Below are positions 19,220 to 30,992 of a stretch of 64,000 nucleotides of DNA, in pieces. This stretch comes from Cryoendolithus antarcticus. Its lineage: Eukaryota; Ascomycota; Dothideomycetes; Cladosporiales; Cladosporiaceae. Each line of letters starts with the position of its first letter. Within the stretch, counting starts at the first letter, position 1. The notes under the pieces are model-generated. The model was given only the letters and a program-made list of their open reading frames with translations. It did no database searches and was not told the DNA's origin. The position numbers and the translations under genes were made by a program. The DNA is taken from assembly GCA_002077065.1 (NCBI GenBank), contig NAJO01000017.1, forward strand, positions 744,001 through 808,000, read 5' to 3'.

Positions 19220-21862
19220 TTACAACACGCTCAAAGCAGCCTGCACCCCTACACTCCCACAATCCTCCCTCCTCAAAACATAAGCTCTCAAATCCCCCCT
19301 CTCCCAACCCACACCTCCACTCCCGCCTCCAAACCCCCTCAATCGATCCCGCAAAGCCTCAGGTCCAATGACAAACACATTCGCCACCTCTGTCAACACC
19401 TCTAGACTCGGATCAAAGCTGGCAGGCAGATTGAAAGACCGCAGTAACTCGATGTACTTCGTAATATCCTTCGATACCGCGAGCGCGCCGGTTTGCGAGA
19501 CGGAGAAAGATTTGAAGTGCTGCAGCAGCAGCGTCCGCAGACCCGTTGCGAGTTCGAGATGAAAGGACTCCAGCACCCTGCCCGAGAGCGTGGCGCTAGC
19601 GCGTGTGGAGAGACGGGACAGGAAGGTGAAGACTGCCTGGCAGGTAGGCGTTTGCAGTTGATCGAGCTGCAGATTCGCATCGTCTCGCGGCCGGAAGTCG
19701 GTCTTTCGTTGTTGGGACAGCAGGCGGGAGGACCATGCTAGCGCTGCGTCTAATGTGCGCTGCAGTACGGAGTCAATCTTAGATTCCATGCGGTCTGTGA
19801 ATTGAGCTACAGTCTTCTCGAGATCACGACGGATTGTAAGGTTTGAGGCTGCGAGGGGGAGAAGGAGGAGTTGGGTGGTCGTGAGCATTAGGTGGAGGAT
19901 CGAGATCGCGACGCGGAGGTCGGCGAGGTAGGAGAGGTCGGGCTCAGACTTTGTGTTTTGCTCGGCTGTGAGTGCCGTCTCGTTCGCGGCGTCTAGCGCT
20001 GTTTCGAGGTATATTTCGCCCATGTTCTGGATCAGGAGGTGCAGCAGCTCGCGGACTTCTTTGGGGGTTTCGTTTGTGGTGCTCGCTAGTTCGAGGCCGC
20101 GGCCGACGCTTTCGGCGAGCCATTTGAGCATGCGTTTTGTGTTTGGAAGTGAGAGCTGGCCGTCTTCGTCTGTTACTTCGGCTTCTTTTTGGGAGGATGG
20201 GTTTGAGGAGTCGCGGTCGTGGGAGAGGCCGGCGATGCGGAGCATCATTTTCTTTTGGCTTGAGGGGAGATCTGCCGCATCGAGTCGCTCGATGTAAGTA
20301 TCTTTGGCGCTGCTGATGAACTCCTTTGAGCGTGCGGATAATGCGCTGAGGTAGGTTGAAGATTGTGTGTTGACTTTTCGCCGTCGGGAGTGGTAGAGTG
20401 TGAATTTGAAGAGCAGACCTTCGAACAGCTCGCCGAGGTTCTTCTTTTCGCGCTCAATGTATGATGAGCCAGTGAAGTATAGGACAACGTCTAACTGCTG
20501 GTCCAGCACAGCTGCAGTGACACTGCTCACCGGATCTGGGTGCTCAGTCAGGCCATGTGCCTTCAAGTCTTCCACAAGTGCGCTGATGTATGACCGCGAC
20601 GCTTGCAGTGATCGTAAGAAGGCAAGCGACGAGATGCTGCCAGCCTTGTTCAGCACCATCTCCAGCTTTTGCTGTATCGATTGTTGGAACACTCTCTGCA
20701 GAAATCGTGCCAAGACCTCATCGTAGTACGGGAATGCTCGCTTGATGATGAAGCTCTCCTCTTGCACCACGACTTTGACTTCATCGATCAGAGACTGCAG
20801 TCCTGGCTCGACACCTGGTGGTTCTGTATCCGGATCTGCCAGGCGATCCCAGGTCTCATTGTCTGTCGCAAGTTCCTCAGTCACGAGCTGTGACCGGTCG
20901 ATGAAGAATTGATGCTGGTTCACGAAGAGCGAAATCACACTGTTGCCGTCGCTGAAGTCTCGCAATGCAGTTGCGCACTCTCGCATGCCATCGAAGTTCT
21001 GCCTTCGATAGAAGTCATCGAACGACTTCAACAAGTCCTTCTCGAGCATCTCCAAGAACTTCTCGATGATCTCCCGCGGTCGATGTCCATTTCGTCCTGT
21101 GTATCCGTTCTCCACGACGGCATCGCCATATCCATTGGTACCCTCATGTACCCCGTTCGTCTTCACCACACTTCCCCTCTTGCTCTCCTCCGCCTCTCCA
21201 CCCAGCCTCTGCGAAATCTTCAACAACTGCCTTGCAATATGCGCACACCTCACTTTTCCCTCCCCACCACCCATCCTCCTCACATCCTCCAAACTCCCCA
21301 GATCCTCTCTCTCGCTCACCTCAACCCAACACTGCAAGATGAACTTCGCATCCTGCGCCCTCTGCCGCTGCCGATCCAACTCCTCCAACTTCTCCCCAAT
21401 CCTCATAGCTGCATTCCCGCCCACATCCCGCTCCCCCTCTCCGTCGAGCGTCCGCTCAAGCCGCTGGAACGCTTCGATCGCCCGCTCCAGCTCCTTCTCT
21501 CTCGACTTAATATTAGCGTTATGCTGCCCCGCCGCCCTCCTTACACTCCCACTCAGCTCATTCTCCCTTGTCTCTAAGTCCTCACTCAGCGTCTTAAGCC
21601 GAGAGAGGGCGTGCTCGAAGGTGCGAATGAGCGGTTTGGGATCGAAGGCTTGCCCGCTTGTGGCTGCTTGAGTAGAGCGGCGCGCGGGCGCGGCGGAGTC
21701 CGAGAGGGTCTCGACGAAGTCTTTGACGATGAAGTCTTTGCTGCTGAAGGTGTCGAGGGTGAAGATCTGGGCGTTGCGGGTTGGTTGGAGGGTGGTGGGG
21801 CGGGAGATGGCGGAGGATTGGTGGGAGAGGAGGGAGGCTGTGTCGGAGGTGGTGGGGGGCAT
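19220..21862 (-). CDS. SEC10: Exocyst complex subunit Sec10
   Basis: An 880-residue, mostly helical subunit of the exocyst, the tether that docks secretory vesicles at the growing hyphal tip and septa. The frame opens further upstream at 21949, but the ATG at 21862 (MPPTTSDTASLLSH) is chosen. Diagnostic features are FTLDTFSSKDFIVKDFVETL near residues 35-60, a coiled-coil of charged heptads at about 90-150, and the Sec10 core with the LLKSFDDFYRRQNFDGM and QHQFFIDRSQL segments. The C-terminus ends in a short hydrophobic tail after a glycine-rich stretch. No intron is required. Confidence 0.92.
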   Translation of the reverse strand: MPPTTSDTASLLSHQSSAISRPTTLQPTRNAQIFTLDTFSSKDFIVKDFVETLSDSAAPARRSTQAATSGQAFDPKPLIRTFEHALSRLKTLSEDLETRENELSGSVRRAAGQHNANIKSREKELERAIEAFQRLERTLDGEGERDVGGNAAMRIGEKLEELDRQRQRAQDAKFILQCWVEVSEREDLGSLEDVRRMGGGEGKVRCAHIARQLLKISQRLGGEAEESKRGSVVKTNGVHEGTNGYGDAVVENGYTGRNGHRPREIIEKFLEMLEKDLLKSFDDFYRRQNFDGMRECATALRDFSDGNSVISLFVNQHQFFIDRSQLVTEELATDNETWDRLADPDTEPPGVEPGLQSLIDEVKVVVQEESFIIKRAFPYYDEVLARFLQRVFQQSIQQKLEMVLNKAGSISSLAFLRSLQASRSYISALVEDLKAHGLTEHPDPVSSVTAAVLDQQLDVVLYFTGSSYIEREKKNLGELFEGLLFKFTLYHSRRRKVNTQSSTYLSALSARSKEFISSAKDTYIERLDAADLPSSQKKMMLRIAGLSHDRDSSNPSSQKEAEVTDEDGQLSLPNTKRMLKWLAESVGRGLELASTTNETPKEVRELLHLLIQNMGEIYLETALDAANETALTAEQNTKSEPDLSYLADLRVAISILHLMLTTTQLLLLPLAASNLTIRRDLEKTVAQFTDRMESKIDSVLQRTLDAALAWSSRLLSQQRKTDFRPRDDANLQLDQLQTPTCQAVFTFLSRLSTRASATLSGRVLESFHLELATGLRTLLLQHFKSFSVSQTGALAVSKDITKYIELLRSFNLPASFDPSLEVLTEVANVFVIGPEALRDRLRGFGGGSGGVGWERGDLRAYVLRREDCGSVGVQAALSVL

Positions 21863-22240
21863 GGCTAAGGGGATCGCAATTCCATTGCTGGCATCTACGC
21901 CTCGCCTGCACTCAGTCGCGCTTGCATTGAGATCGCGTGTAATGTGCACGTGAAGCTCGAGGATGCTGGCACTTTACGAGAGACTCCTTCCGAGACCCCA
22001 ACTGCCTAATGCGGTTACTCGATATCGGGGTTCAAGGAGAGATCACCTGCAACTACTGCACACTACTGAGGCAAGGCACCACGGATGTTGCATTGAGGTT
22101 CGTCATGAACTCCATGAGTGGAGTATGATAGCAGCAGCGTAGTGAGTTGCTCGGAGTAGAGCGCATCTGCTCCGCTGCACTCATTACCACCGCTTCATTC
22201 ACTTCTACGTTTGGTTCATTGCTGCTTTTCATCACCCGGC
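21863..22240. other. Divergent promoter of SEC10 and the S28 peptidase
   Basis: 378 bases with no other gene. A GTGAAGCT element (minus-strand AGCTTCAC, about 21950) precedes SEC10. Confidence 0.4.
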
Positions 22241-24345
22241 ATGCTCTTCAAAAGCGCGTTCAGCATAGCATTGACGGTGTCATGGGCTCATGCTCTCCGA
22301 CTGAGCATTGGTAGTGGAGGCCAGACCATTCGAGCGTTACTTGACGAGGTAGCCCATCACTCAGTACCCCATCACTCAGCATGCATGAATCTGACCCCCG
22401 TCACAGTCAAATCCATCACTATTGTCGAAACGCGACGATACCGATCCAAGTCTTTTGTTTCCAGCGCACAACATCTCCGTTCCGGTCGATCACTTTCACA
22501 ATGACACGCTTTACGAGCCTCATAGCAACGCGACCTTCGATCTGCGATATTGGTTCGACGGAACTTACTACCGGCGTGGCGGGCCTGTGATCGTGTTGCA
22601 GAGTGGCGAGACGAGTGGCGTAGGTCGACTGTCATTCCTGCAGAAGGGCATTTTGCATCAGCTTGCGGTAGCGACACACGGCATTGGAGTCGTGATTGAG
22701 CATAGGTAGGTAATATTCCTGATAATGGTGTTGTCGAGGACGTCTGCCTCCACGCAGCATAGTCCAAAGTAGCTCTGTCTCTGCGGGTGAGCGGTAGCAC
22801 TTTTGTGCTCCTGTACAAGCATCCACGACAGCGGAGTGGCCACCCTTCGGCCCTGGAGAGAAGTGCGACTTCATCCAAATTCATTAACGGGATCTCATCT
22901 CTCCAGGAGGTAGTGGCTCGTCATTTCGCTGTTGCAGCTACATCTACACGAGCATCTTGCACTTACCAGAGATCTCGAGAAGCAGGCTTAGGTGCGAGCG
23001 GATATGCATAATCTGACACCTCGCAGGTACTATGGCACCTCTATGCCCACGCCGGATCTCTCTACAGAGAATCTGCGATTCTTGACAACTGCACAAGCAC
23101 TCGCAGACGAGGCATACTTCGCGCAACACATCAAGTTCCCGGGTCTCGTTAGTATGATCTTTCGCCAACGACGACACGCGACTGACAATTATTCAGGAAT
23201 GCTTTGGTGACTTAAGCAGCAACACAACAGCGTACATCGGCTACGGCGGCAGCTACGCAGGCGCCTTCAATGCCTTTCTCCGCGTTCTATACCCGGACAT
23301 CTTCTGGGGTGCGATCTCCTCATCAGGCGTTACGAAGGCTATCTACGATTACTGGGAGTACTATTCCCCTATCGCAGAATACATGCCCGCAGCTTGTAGC
23401 ACTGCACAAAAGACCTTCACGCGAATGATCGACAACATACTTATCGGCAAGAACGACACATCACTCACTCTCTCCCTGAAATCCCCCTTCGGTCTTCCCA
23501 ACGTCACTCACGACGATGACTTCGCCAACATCCTCAGTTCCGGCATCAGCGGCTGGCAGGGCCTCAATTGGGACCCTTCACTCAGCTCCCCCTCATTTCC
23601 ACGTTTCTGCGACAATCTCACTTCCACCACCCTTCTCTACCCCGGCACAGCACCACTCCGCTCCTCAGCAGAAGACCTCCTCACTGCAGGCAACTTCACT
23701 CCAACCCATGATATGACGACCAAGCTACTGAACTACATCGGCTACATAAGCCTCACTCAAGTCTCCCGCTGCGCGCAGTCGAATTACACCCAAGACGAGT
23801 GTTTCACGACTCGCGACCCGACGCAGTATCAAGGCACGTCTTGGGCTTCGCAGACATGGCGAAGCTGGGCATATCAGTATTGTACTGAATGGGGATACCT
23901 TCAAACCGGCTCCGGCGTACCAGCGGATCAGCATCCTTTGATCTCGAGGACAATAACGCTCGAGTACACGAGTCTTGTTTGTCGATACGCGTTCAATCGC
24001 ACCGCTCCCCCCGACACCGATAGGATCAACCAGTACGGCGGGTACGATATCTCGTACCCTCGACTGGCATTCGTAGACGGAGAACAAGATCCTTGGAAAC
24101 CTGCTACGCCGCACGCCTTTGCGCAGGGTGCCAAAGATAGGGTGAGCACGACTGTTGAGCCTTTCATCCTGATTGAGGGTGGCGTGCATCATTGGGATGA
24201 GAATGGGTTGTGGCCAAATGAGACTACTGCGGACTTGCCGCCGGGCCCGGTGAGGGAGGCGCAGGAGCAGGAGGTGGAGTTTGTGAAGGCTTGGATGAGG
24301 GAGTGGCGGAAGGAGTGTGCGGAGATGGGGAGGTGGTGGTGGTGA
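22241..24345 (+). CDS. Secreted serine peptidase, family S28 (prolyl carboxypeptidase/DPP-II type)
   Basis: Exons 22241-22348, 22407-22705, 23027-23147 and 23197-24345 give 558 residues. Introns are 58, 321 and 49 nt, each with a CTGAC branch site. Residues 1-18 ([18 protein letters not shown]) form a signal peptide, and a KR pair follows near residue 45, a possible propeptide site. S28 enzymes release residues or dipeptides after proline. The nucleophile Ser 195 lies in YGGSYAGA, Asp 474 in GEQDPW and His 507/508 in GGVHHWDE. The reading EHR-YYG across the 321-nt intron matches the family exactly. Many N-x-[ST] sites fit secretion. Confidence 0.9.
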
Positions 24346-24601
24346 AATGCTTTGGCGGTCTCATAGCACATGATGCATGCTCCTCAATCAAAGAGACCAC
24401 AGCGGTGCAAACGTGAAGCGGACAGAGGCGGAGAGTCGCTATCTAACACTGCCGCCGTACATTCCGCAGATTGCTGAGCATGTTCCTCGTTCCCATATCA
24501 TTGTGGAAGTTTGTTTCGCTGCTTGGAAGATGCTGGTATTACGCAGCAGTCCGTAGCTGCTCGAAAAGAACTATATGCTGTCGTAGCGAGCACGCATAGC
24601 G

Positions 24602-25855
24602 CTACCATTCAGCCAAAGTGCGGCACATTCGAGGTCCAGTAGCAATGAAGGCGTCCGGCGGCAGATATGCGAGTGAACGGAACATCTCGACGATGAGCAC
24701 TAGTCTGGCTAGTGGGTATACTACCATTGGCATAATTAGCATAGTGGACTTGACACGCGTTACGGTGTCATCGAGGGAGCTCCATAGCCACGCTGGTGCC
24801 AAAGCTAGCATAGTAATCATCGCGGCCACACGCCATATCCATCGTTCGATGGTGGACGGAAAGGTCGAATCCCAGGCTGCGAGGTGGACCGCACCGAATA
24901 GCGCGCTTGTAAGCAACATTAACTCGGCACCCAGCCCACCGGCGACACCTGGAGGGTGGTCGCCGTTACCGATTGGTTGCAGTATCGAAGTACGGGTCGA
25001 TACGAGCTCGCCTTTCAGTACAAGCGACAGGGGTTCTGGGAGCTTAGTGTCGCAATGGGCCATCATCGCTACAATCGTCGCACACTGAGGCTTATATAGG
25101 TAGAGGCTGTACGTAAAAATTGAGCATGTAGTGTAAGCTATCTTTGCGACCTCCAGGGGTGTGACAGGGAGCTGCTTGGTCCAGCGGGTGAACAAAGTGA
25201 TGCAGAAGTAGCAGATTTGGAATACAACGACGGTCTTAGTGAAAAAGTCGCTCTTGCTGCGATCTGCGATCTCGTCGTCGCTCAGGAGCTGTGGCAGCAC
25301 ACTTGCAGGGTCTTGCTCCAGCGAATGGACGAAGCTTGCCTGCCAAAGATGCACGATCTCGCGATTTTCCGAATCTCCGCGCTGCGAGATAGCATAGCCG
25401 CCCATATTGATGAAAAAGCACTCACGCAGAGACCACCGATGACCACCGTGGATTTCTGTACCCAAATTTGCGAGTCTGCGCCGCAGAGATCGTGCAAGAC
25501 GGTGCTCTTCGAAAGCGATCGCTAGATAGACTTCCGGGGCGAGAATTGTAATAACACACCACGCCACTTTCTTCCGCAGCCCGCGCCACCCCCAGGCGAG
25601 GTCACCTTTCCAGCCTGGATCGCGGCCATCACGCTGCAGCGGCACATTCAGATGTAGAACCGGGTATGTACAGGCGATGATTGTCGCCAGAGAACACCAG
25701 AGAATATCCAGCGTGCTGCGTACATTTCCCGCAGCGACATAATTCGTGCCAGGCTCCGGGAGAGTGCAATTCGGCGAGTGAGAAACGAATCCCTGAACTC
25801 GGTGGACATAGCAGAGCAATAGGACCAGTGTGCACCTAGAGGCCAGACTGGTCAT
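24602..25855 (-). CDS. Multi-pass membrane protein of a fungal-specific family
   Basis: A 417-residue protein. The frame opens at a TTG at 25924; the ATG at 25855 (MTSLASRC) is preferred and starts a signal-like hydrophobic segment (LVLLLCYVHRVQG). Further membrane segments are visible at about residues 50-65 (LWCSLATIIACTYPVLH), 100-115, 200-220, 230-250, 300-315, 335-355 and 370-390. The combination of S-L-x-T-I-x-A-C-T-x-x-x-x-H-x-N-[VI]-P, then KVAWCVITILAPE, then WSLRECFFINMGGY is a pattern I recognise from a large family of uncharacterised fungal membrane proteins. No function is known to me. Confidence 0.75.
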   Translation of the reverse strand: MTSLASRCTLVLLLCYVHRVQGFVSHSPNCTLPEPGTNYVAAGNVRSTLDILWCSLATIIACTYPVLHLNVPLQRDGRDPGWKGDLAWGWRGLRKKVAWCVITILAPEVYLAIAFEEHRLARSLRRRLANLGTEIHGGHRWSLRECFFINMGGYAISQRGDSENREIVHLWQASFVHSLEQDPASVLPQLLSDDEIADRSKSDFFTKTVVVFQICYFCITLFTRWTKQLPVTPLEVAKIAYTTCSIFTYSLYLYKPQCATIVAMMAHCDTKLPEPLSLVLKGELVSTRTSILQPIGNGDHPPGVAGGLGAELMLLTSALFGAVHLAAWDSTFPSTIERWIWRVAAMITMLALAPAWLWSSLDDTVTRVKSTMLIMPMVVYPLARLVLIVEMFRSLAYLPPDAFIATGPRMCRTLAEW

Positions 25856-26712
25856 TGTGGCACTGGCCGAAGAGTCGAGTTGCTTTCGTGGTACTCGCGA
25901 CGTTGCTTCGGTGATCTGGCGCAATAGCAGAGACCTGCTGAAATGTCTTAATGGTCCGACCGCTGTCAGCGCCTACTTAGGGCTTCGAGTTTTGAAGCAA
26001 GTCTATTGGATCGTCGTGACGGCAGCTTTGTGTGCACACAGCGGATTATCGACTGCCGAGAGGAAGATAGCAGGCGAGGACATCACGGGGGCCTTCGCTC
26101 AGCCTCGCCAGCCACGTCTACATGCATGATGGCTGCCTCATTCGCGAAGCCACCACCTTGGCATACGATACGCAGGTCATTGGCCAGCACTCGCGTACGA
26201 CTTGCCACAAGCATCATGCTGTGCTGTGTCCCTGTGTGTTCAGGAAGAATGTCAGCATCACAGCGAATTATGTTGATTCAGGGTCAAGGACAATATCTGA
26301 TCGCCTATCCGGTCTGATATTCGGTGAGACGGCTATACTTTCTCAAGCCTTCGAGGCAACATGACCAAATACACAACAGGATTTGACGATCATGTAGAAC
26401 CGGACAGCACGATGGTCATTTCGGTGTGCAAAGTATTATGGGCTCGGACACAAGTAGGCAAGTGACATCTGATTACCACATATGTACCTCTTATCTACAC
26501 ACTCTCCGACTCGCGCCTGTGCAAGTACGGCAGTCATCCCATGACAAAGGAACTCGTCTAACCGGCTGGCATACAGCGTTTTCGATCCACCGGATGACAG
26601 AACTGAAAATGTAGCAACGCGCGAAGAGCAGCATGATATATGGCTATGTCTTGTTCATATAACCGATGCACCTGGTCTGCACGCTCTTGCGTGATGCTGA
26701 CTAGACAGGAGT
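25856..26712. other. Intergenic region
   Basis: About 860 bases between two minus-strand genes. No convincing gene, RNA or repeat seen. Confidence 0.5.
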
Positions 26713-29700
26713 CTAGGTGAAGGTGCCTAAGATGGATGTCAGTATTTGCGGTCTTGAAGTGAAGGTGTAACAAGATCAAGACTCACCATCAAAGCTGCAA
26801 GTAGTACCCTCGCAGGTGTCCCAGTTCTGGATCTGCTCGCAACCCCAGCTCTCCGCCTTGGTCGAGTCACCACCCTTGTAGGTAGTCCTGAGCGGGTACT
26901 TGCAGTGCGGGCGCTGGAACTCAATGCCCAGAGAAGGCGTATCGTACCAGAACTTCGTGCCCAAGAGCGTCTCGGGGGCCTTGCCAGCCTCAACCCAGTC
27001 AACGAGGTTTGAGACAATGTTGTTTGGTGCCGCGGAGGAAGCACCGCTCTGGCCGAACATCCAGGCACCGGCACCGGAGATGCCACCAACGCCGCAGTGA
27101 GCCATGCCGGAGATGCGGAAGAGGCGGAGGTAGTCGTCCATAGCCGCAGGGGTCGTACCCATGGTCTTGGCCACCTTCTGGTAGTAGCGCTGCGAGTTGG
27201 AGCCGGAGGTCATGGGGTCAGCCATGCCGTGGTACATCATCAGCTTGTTGCCGGATGCGCTGAAAGCAGACAGATCGCCGCTGAAAGCCGATGGGTAACC
27301 GTGCAGAGCATCAAGGGCGCTGATGTCCGCGTAATTCTGCTGGCCGATCTTGGTGATGTCGAAGCTGGAGCTGTTGTAGACACCGCCGCGGAAGAAGTCC
27401 TGAGCGATACCCTGGACGCTGCCGGAGAGGAGGCCGAGCTTGAAGGCATCGTACTCAGAGCCGTGGAGGAGGCCGGGGTAGAGGAGCTTACCCTCAGTGT
27501 CGTAGAGCGGCTTGTAGACGGCATCGACGGTCTCGAGCTGGGTAGCGGTCAAGCAGTTAGCGGTAACAGTGGCGCTGCATACTTGGATGGCGGAGCTGTC
27601 GAAGTTGCACTCGAGAGGGTCCTCAAGAATACCGTCGGCTACACCGTCGATGGACTCGTCACACTGCTTGATGATCTCAGCCTGGACGATGCCCCACTGA
27701 GGCAGAGTCAGGAAGGTGTCGTTGCCAGCAGTGCCAGTGATGAGACGGAAGTGGGCAGACCACGACTGGAGGTGGTTGAAGTCAGCAGCGGAGGCACCGG
27801 CGATGATACCGTCAAAATCGTTGGGGTAGTTCTGGGCAGACTTGAGACCCTGGGCACCACCAGTAGAGCAGCCGATGTAGTACGAGTACTCAGAAGCCTT
27901 GCTGTAGAACTTCTTCACGACCTGCTTGCCAATGTCGATGGATGCGTGACGCGCACGGTAAGACCAGTCAATGATGGCCTCGTTGTTGCCCATGGTCCAT
28001 GTGCCATCGAAGGAGCTGCCGTTGTGGCCAGCGTTGTCACCGATGGCAGCGAAGCCCATGCTGGAGACGTACTGCATGTCGACGTAGTGGATGCAGCCGT
28101 TCAGCCCACCGTTGTCGGTGGACATGGTGCGACCGTTCCACTGGCTGGGGTAGGTAGCATTGCCAGTGGGCAGCCAGACCTCCTGGTAGACTTGGCCGGT
28201 GCCGCTGGTCTTCACATTGAGTGTGACCTGGCAGACATCAATGGCCGGGGTGAACGAGGCAGCGCAGCCGACCTTGGACTGGCCAACAGGGGTGTTGACG
28301 AGGACACCAGCCTTCAGCTTGGTGCAGGTCAGAGGAGTGACCTCGTAGCCGTTCAAGCTGGTGAGCGTGGAGCAGAAGGTGGCGCAGTCTGTGGCAGTGG
28401 GCAGAGCGCTGGAGGTTGACGAGCTGGTGGTGCTCGGGATGATGCTCGAGGGCGCAATGCTGGAAGGAGCAATGCCGGAAGGCCTGATGCTGGAGGGTGC
28501 AGTGCTCGACGCAGACGAAGAGTAAGTCGGGGCAGTACCGGTAGGGTACGACGAGGTGGAGTTCGCAGTGTAAGTCTGGAAGCCCGAGCTCGCGCCGGTG
28601 CTGTAGCTGATGGGGTACACAGCAGAGCCGCTGGTGGAGTAGGCTGGGAGACCCGAGCTGGCGCCGGTGCCGTAGCTACCAGTAGGGCTGCCGTAACCAG
28701 GGATAGTACCGTCGCTAACTGTGATGTACCATGGCACGCAGCCATCGGAAGAGGTGCAGCTGGTGGTGGAGCTGCCAGTCGCGTACGCACTAGCCGAGGA
28801 GCTGACACCAGTGCCGTAGCTGATGGGGTAGATGCCCGAAGCCGAGCTGGAGCTGACACCAGTGCCGTAGCCAGTTGGGCCAGAGCTGACGCCGGTGCTG
28901 TAGCCACCAGTCGGGTAGACAGCAGTGGGACCGACAACACCGGTTGAGTAGGTACCGTTGCCATAGACCGGTGCCGAGCCAGTGCTGCTGGGCACGACGT
29001 ACGAAGGGATCGACGACGAAATGTAGCTTGATGGGACTGGTGCAGGAGACGAAGGGATCGGGGCAGTTCCGAGGTAGGTCTCAGTGCAGGTGTGCGCAGT
29101 CTTCGGGCCGGCGTTGTAGGCGCTGGTCGGGGCACTGTGACCCGGTGTAACAATGACAGTATAGGTCGGGATGTCAGAGGCGCTGGAAGACGACGCTGGT
29201 GGTGCCGGAGCGTAGTAGTCTGGGGTCGCCGGGAGCGAAGTGGTGGGTCCGGAAGATACAGTGACTGGGACAGTGACGGTGAGAGTCTTGGTCACACCGT
29301 TGACGACGGTCGTGGTCAAGTAGGTGGTTGGGTCAGAGGGAGAAGAGCCGTAGCCAGCGGGAGAGTCGCCGGCGCTGGAAGTTACTGGGCCAGCGTTGGC
29401 GGTCGAGTAACCAGCAGCAGCGGTGACAGTCACAGTCTTGGTCACGCCGTTGATGACAGTCGTGGTCAAGTATGTGGTCTGCGCAGCGTGTGCCGTCGGG
29501 TAGGCAGAGCTGGTGGCAGCACCAGAGTATCCAGCAGGCGAGCCGGACGACGCTGGCGAAGACCCAGCTGGGCCTACGGGGAGGCCAGATGGATTATCGC
29601 AAGTGTGGTTCGCCTCATCAAGCTGCTTCTTCAAAGCCGCGAGCTCAGTCTCGAGCTCGACGACATGCTTGTGCTCCTGCTCAGCGTAGGAGTTCCAAGC

Positions 29701-29814
29701 GGTAGCATTAGTCGCGTTCCTCGCGGGCCATGAGCCAGAAGGCGATGGGTGGTGAGGATGCGCAGCGACCGAAGCCGCGAGAGAAACGGTAACGAGTGGC
29801 ACGTCGAACCTCAT
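26713..29814 (-). CDS. Secreted tannase/feruloyl esterase with coiled coil and Ser/Thr-rich stalk
   Basis: Residues 1-18 are a signal peptide. A 30-residue coiled coil with heptads follows (EHKHVVELETELAALKKQLD, about 45-75). About 400 residues of Ser/Thr/Tyr/Gly repeats come next, with two copies of T-T-Y-L-T-T-T-V-x-N-G-V-T-K-T and many Y-[GS]-T-G-[VA]-S-S units. The C-terminal 530 residues are a tannase/feruloyl esterase domain with the CS-D-HC motif: Ser 650 in GCSTGG, Asp 866 in MADPMTSG and His 906 in GMAHCG. Such enzymes cleave gallate or ferulate esters of plant polymers. A likely 60-nt final intron (26727-26786, CTGAC branch) changes the end from FDGES to FDGTFT; without it the stop is at 26776. 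No GPI signal is visible. Confidence 0.88.
29273..29480 (-). repeat. Two 58-bp direct repeats inside the tannase stalk
   Basis: Copies at 29273-29330 and 29423-29480, 150 bases apart, encode the two T-T-Y-L-T-T-T-V-x-N-G-V-T-K-T units. They differ at several mostly silent positions, which suggests an old duplication kept by selection. Confidence 0.75.
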
Positions 29815-30992
29815 GGTTGCGACTGAACGAGTGTGGGTGAAGCAAAGAAATTAGAGAATCGAGAAACGATAGACGTAGAGTGAGAGAGAGGTGAGGGAGA
29901 GAAAGTCCTACAGCAGGGTACAGCGATAATATCATGGCGACCGACATGGCGCCGTCGCGTTTCGTGGGGTCCGTCACTAGCCAGTACTGTACGAGGGAGA
30001 CCACAGGGGAAGCGCGTCAGAATCTTCTCAATCCGTTGAAGCCCGATCCCGATTCGTGCGCAGCTGTCCATCTCCCCTGTCAGTCTGCCAGGTACCGCGG
30101 ACGCTAGAGCGGGTTCCTGCAGATTCCGCTGTCCGACCGGTAGATCCTAGGCACAGCGCGGTCGAAAATAGAGGTTGCCACGCGCAGGCCGTCTTGGCCG
30201 TTTGCCAAAGCCGCAGAAGTGTGGAGGTAATCTGCGAGTGTGACGAAGGATTCGAGGTTCTTCTCGTACAGCCCGCGGCCGATATTCCGAGGCGGATCGA
30301 TGATGCTTGCAAGGTATCTTTGTATTACATGTTGTCGGCGATGTAGAAAAGACTGCTGTGTGACGCTGCTGTTTCCAGTTTCGCAGAGTAACACAGCATA
30401 CGTCGCATACTTGCGCCAAACACGTGTCTTACAATAGCTTTGTGATGGGGCCTGGATCGCTAGCGAGGCGTTGATCAGCTCGTGTAGCGGATTGTGGAGA
30501 AGCGATTGTGGAAATTGGATCACTCGCCAAATTACTCTGCCCAAGGCTGAGCCAAGACTGACACACGCCGTTGCCAGGAGAGTTCTGTCAACCGCCGCCA
30601 CGCGAACTCTGGGAACCTGAGTCGGGGTATGGACGCCGACGTGCCTACATGTTGGGGCCGCGGATGAAAGTGTATTGTCGACTGCGTCGTATATTGCGGA
30701 TACCTCCTCGTAACGCTATTCCATACAGTACGCCAGACGCCTTCTGACGCAATCGCTCGAGGTTACACTCGCTGAGATCGTCGACAAAATACACTGCGAC
30801 AGAAGCAAACGTGGCGAGCGTCCAAAGTCGCGCGCACGTGACACACCCTTCAGTGTCACTCGAGGAATCGCAAAATTCGAGAAGGCTGTCATAAGCACCG
30901 CCATCATCAACAAGACCAGCAATGCTGCCCGTGAGAGTTGTTGCCGGGGTCCGCTGCTGTTGTCACTTGCTTGCATGACTAAATGAGATATC
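29815..30992. other. Intergenic region, tannase promoter
   Basis: About 1.2 kb. A minus-strand open frame at 30104-30601 spans about 165 codons but contains no methionine and no motif I know; see rejected items. Otherwise nothing is visible. Confidence 0.45.

Noticed and set aside
27097..28419. 440-codon open frame antisense to the tannase gene
   Set aside because: It mirrors the third-position composition of the real gene and has repetitive Val/Gly/Ala content without domain signs.
30104..30601. Minus-strand open frame of about 165 codons
   Set aside because: It contains no methionine, starts at a GTG and has no motif I recognise. It could be an exon of an unknown gene, but I found no splice partners.
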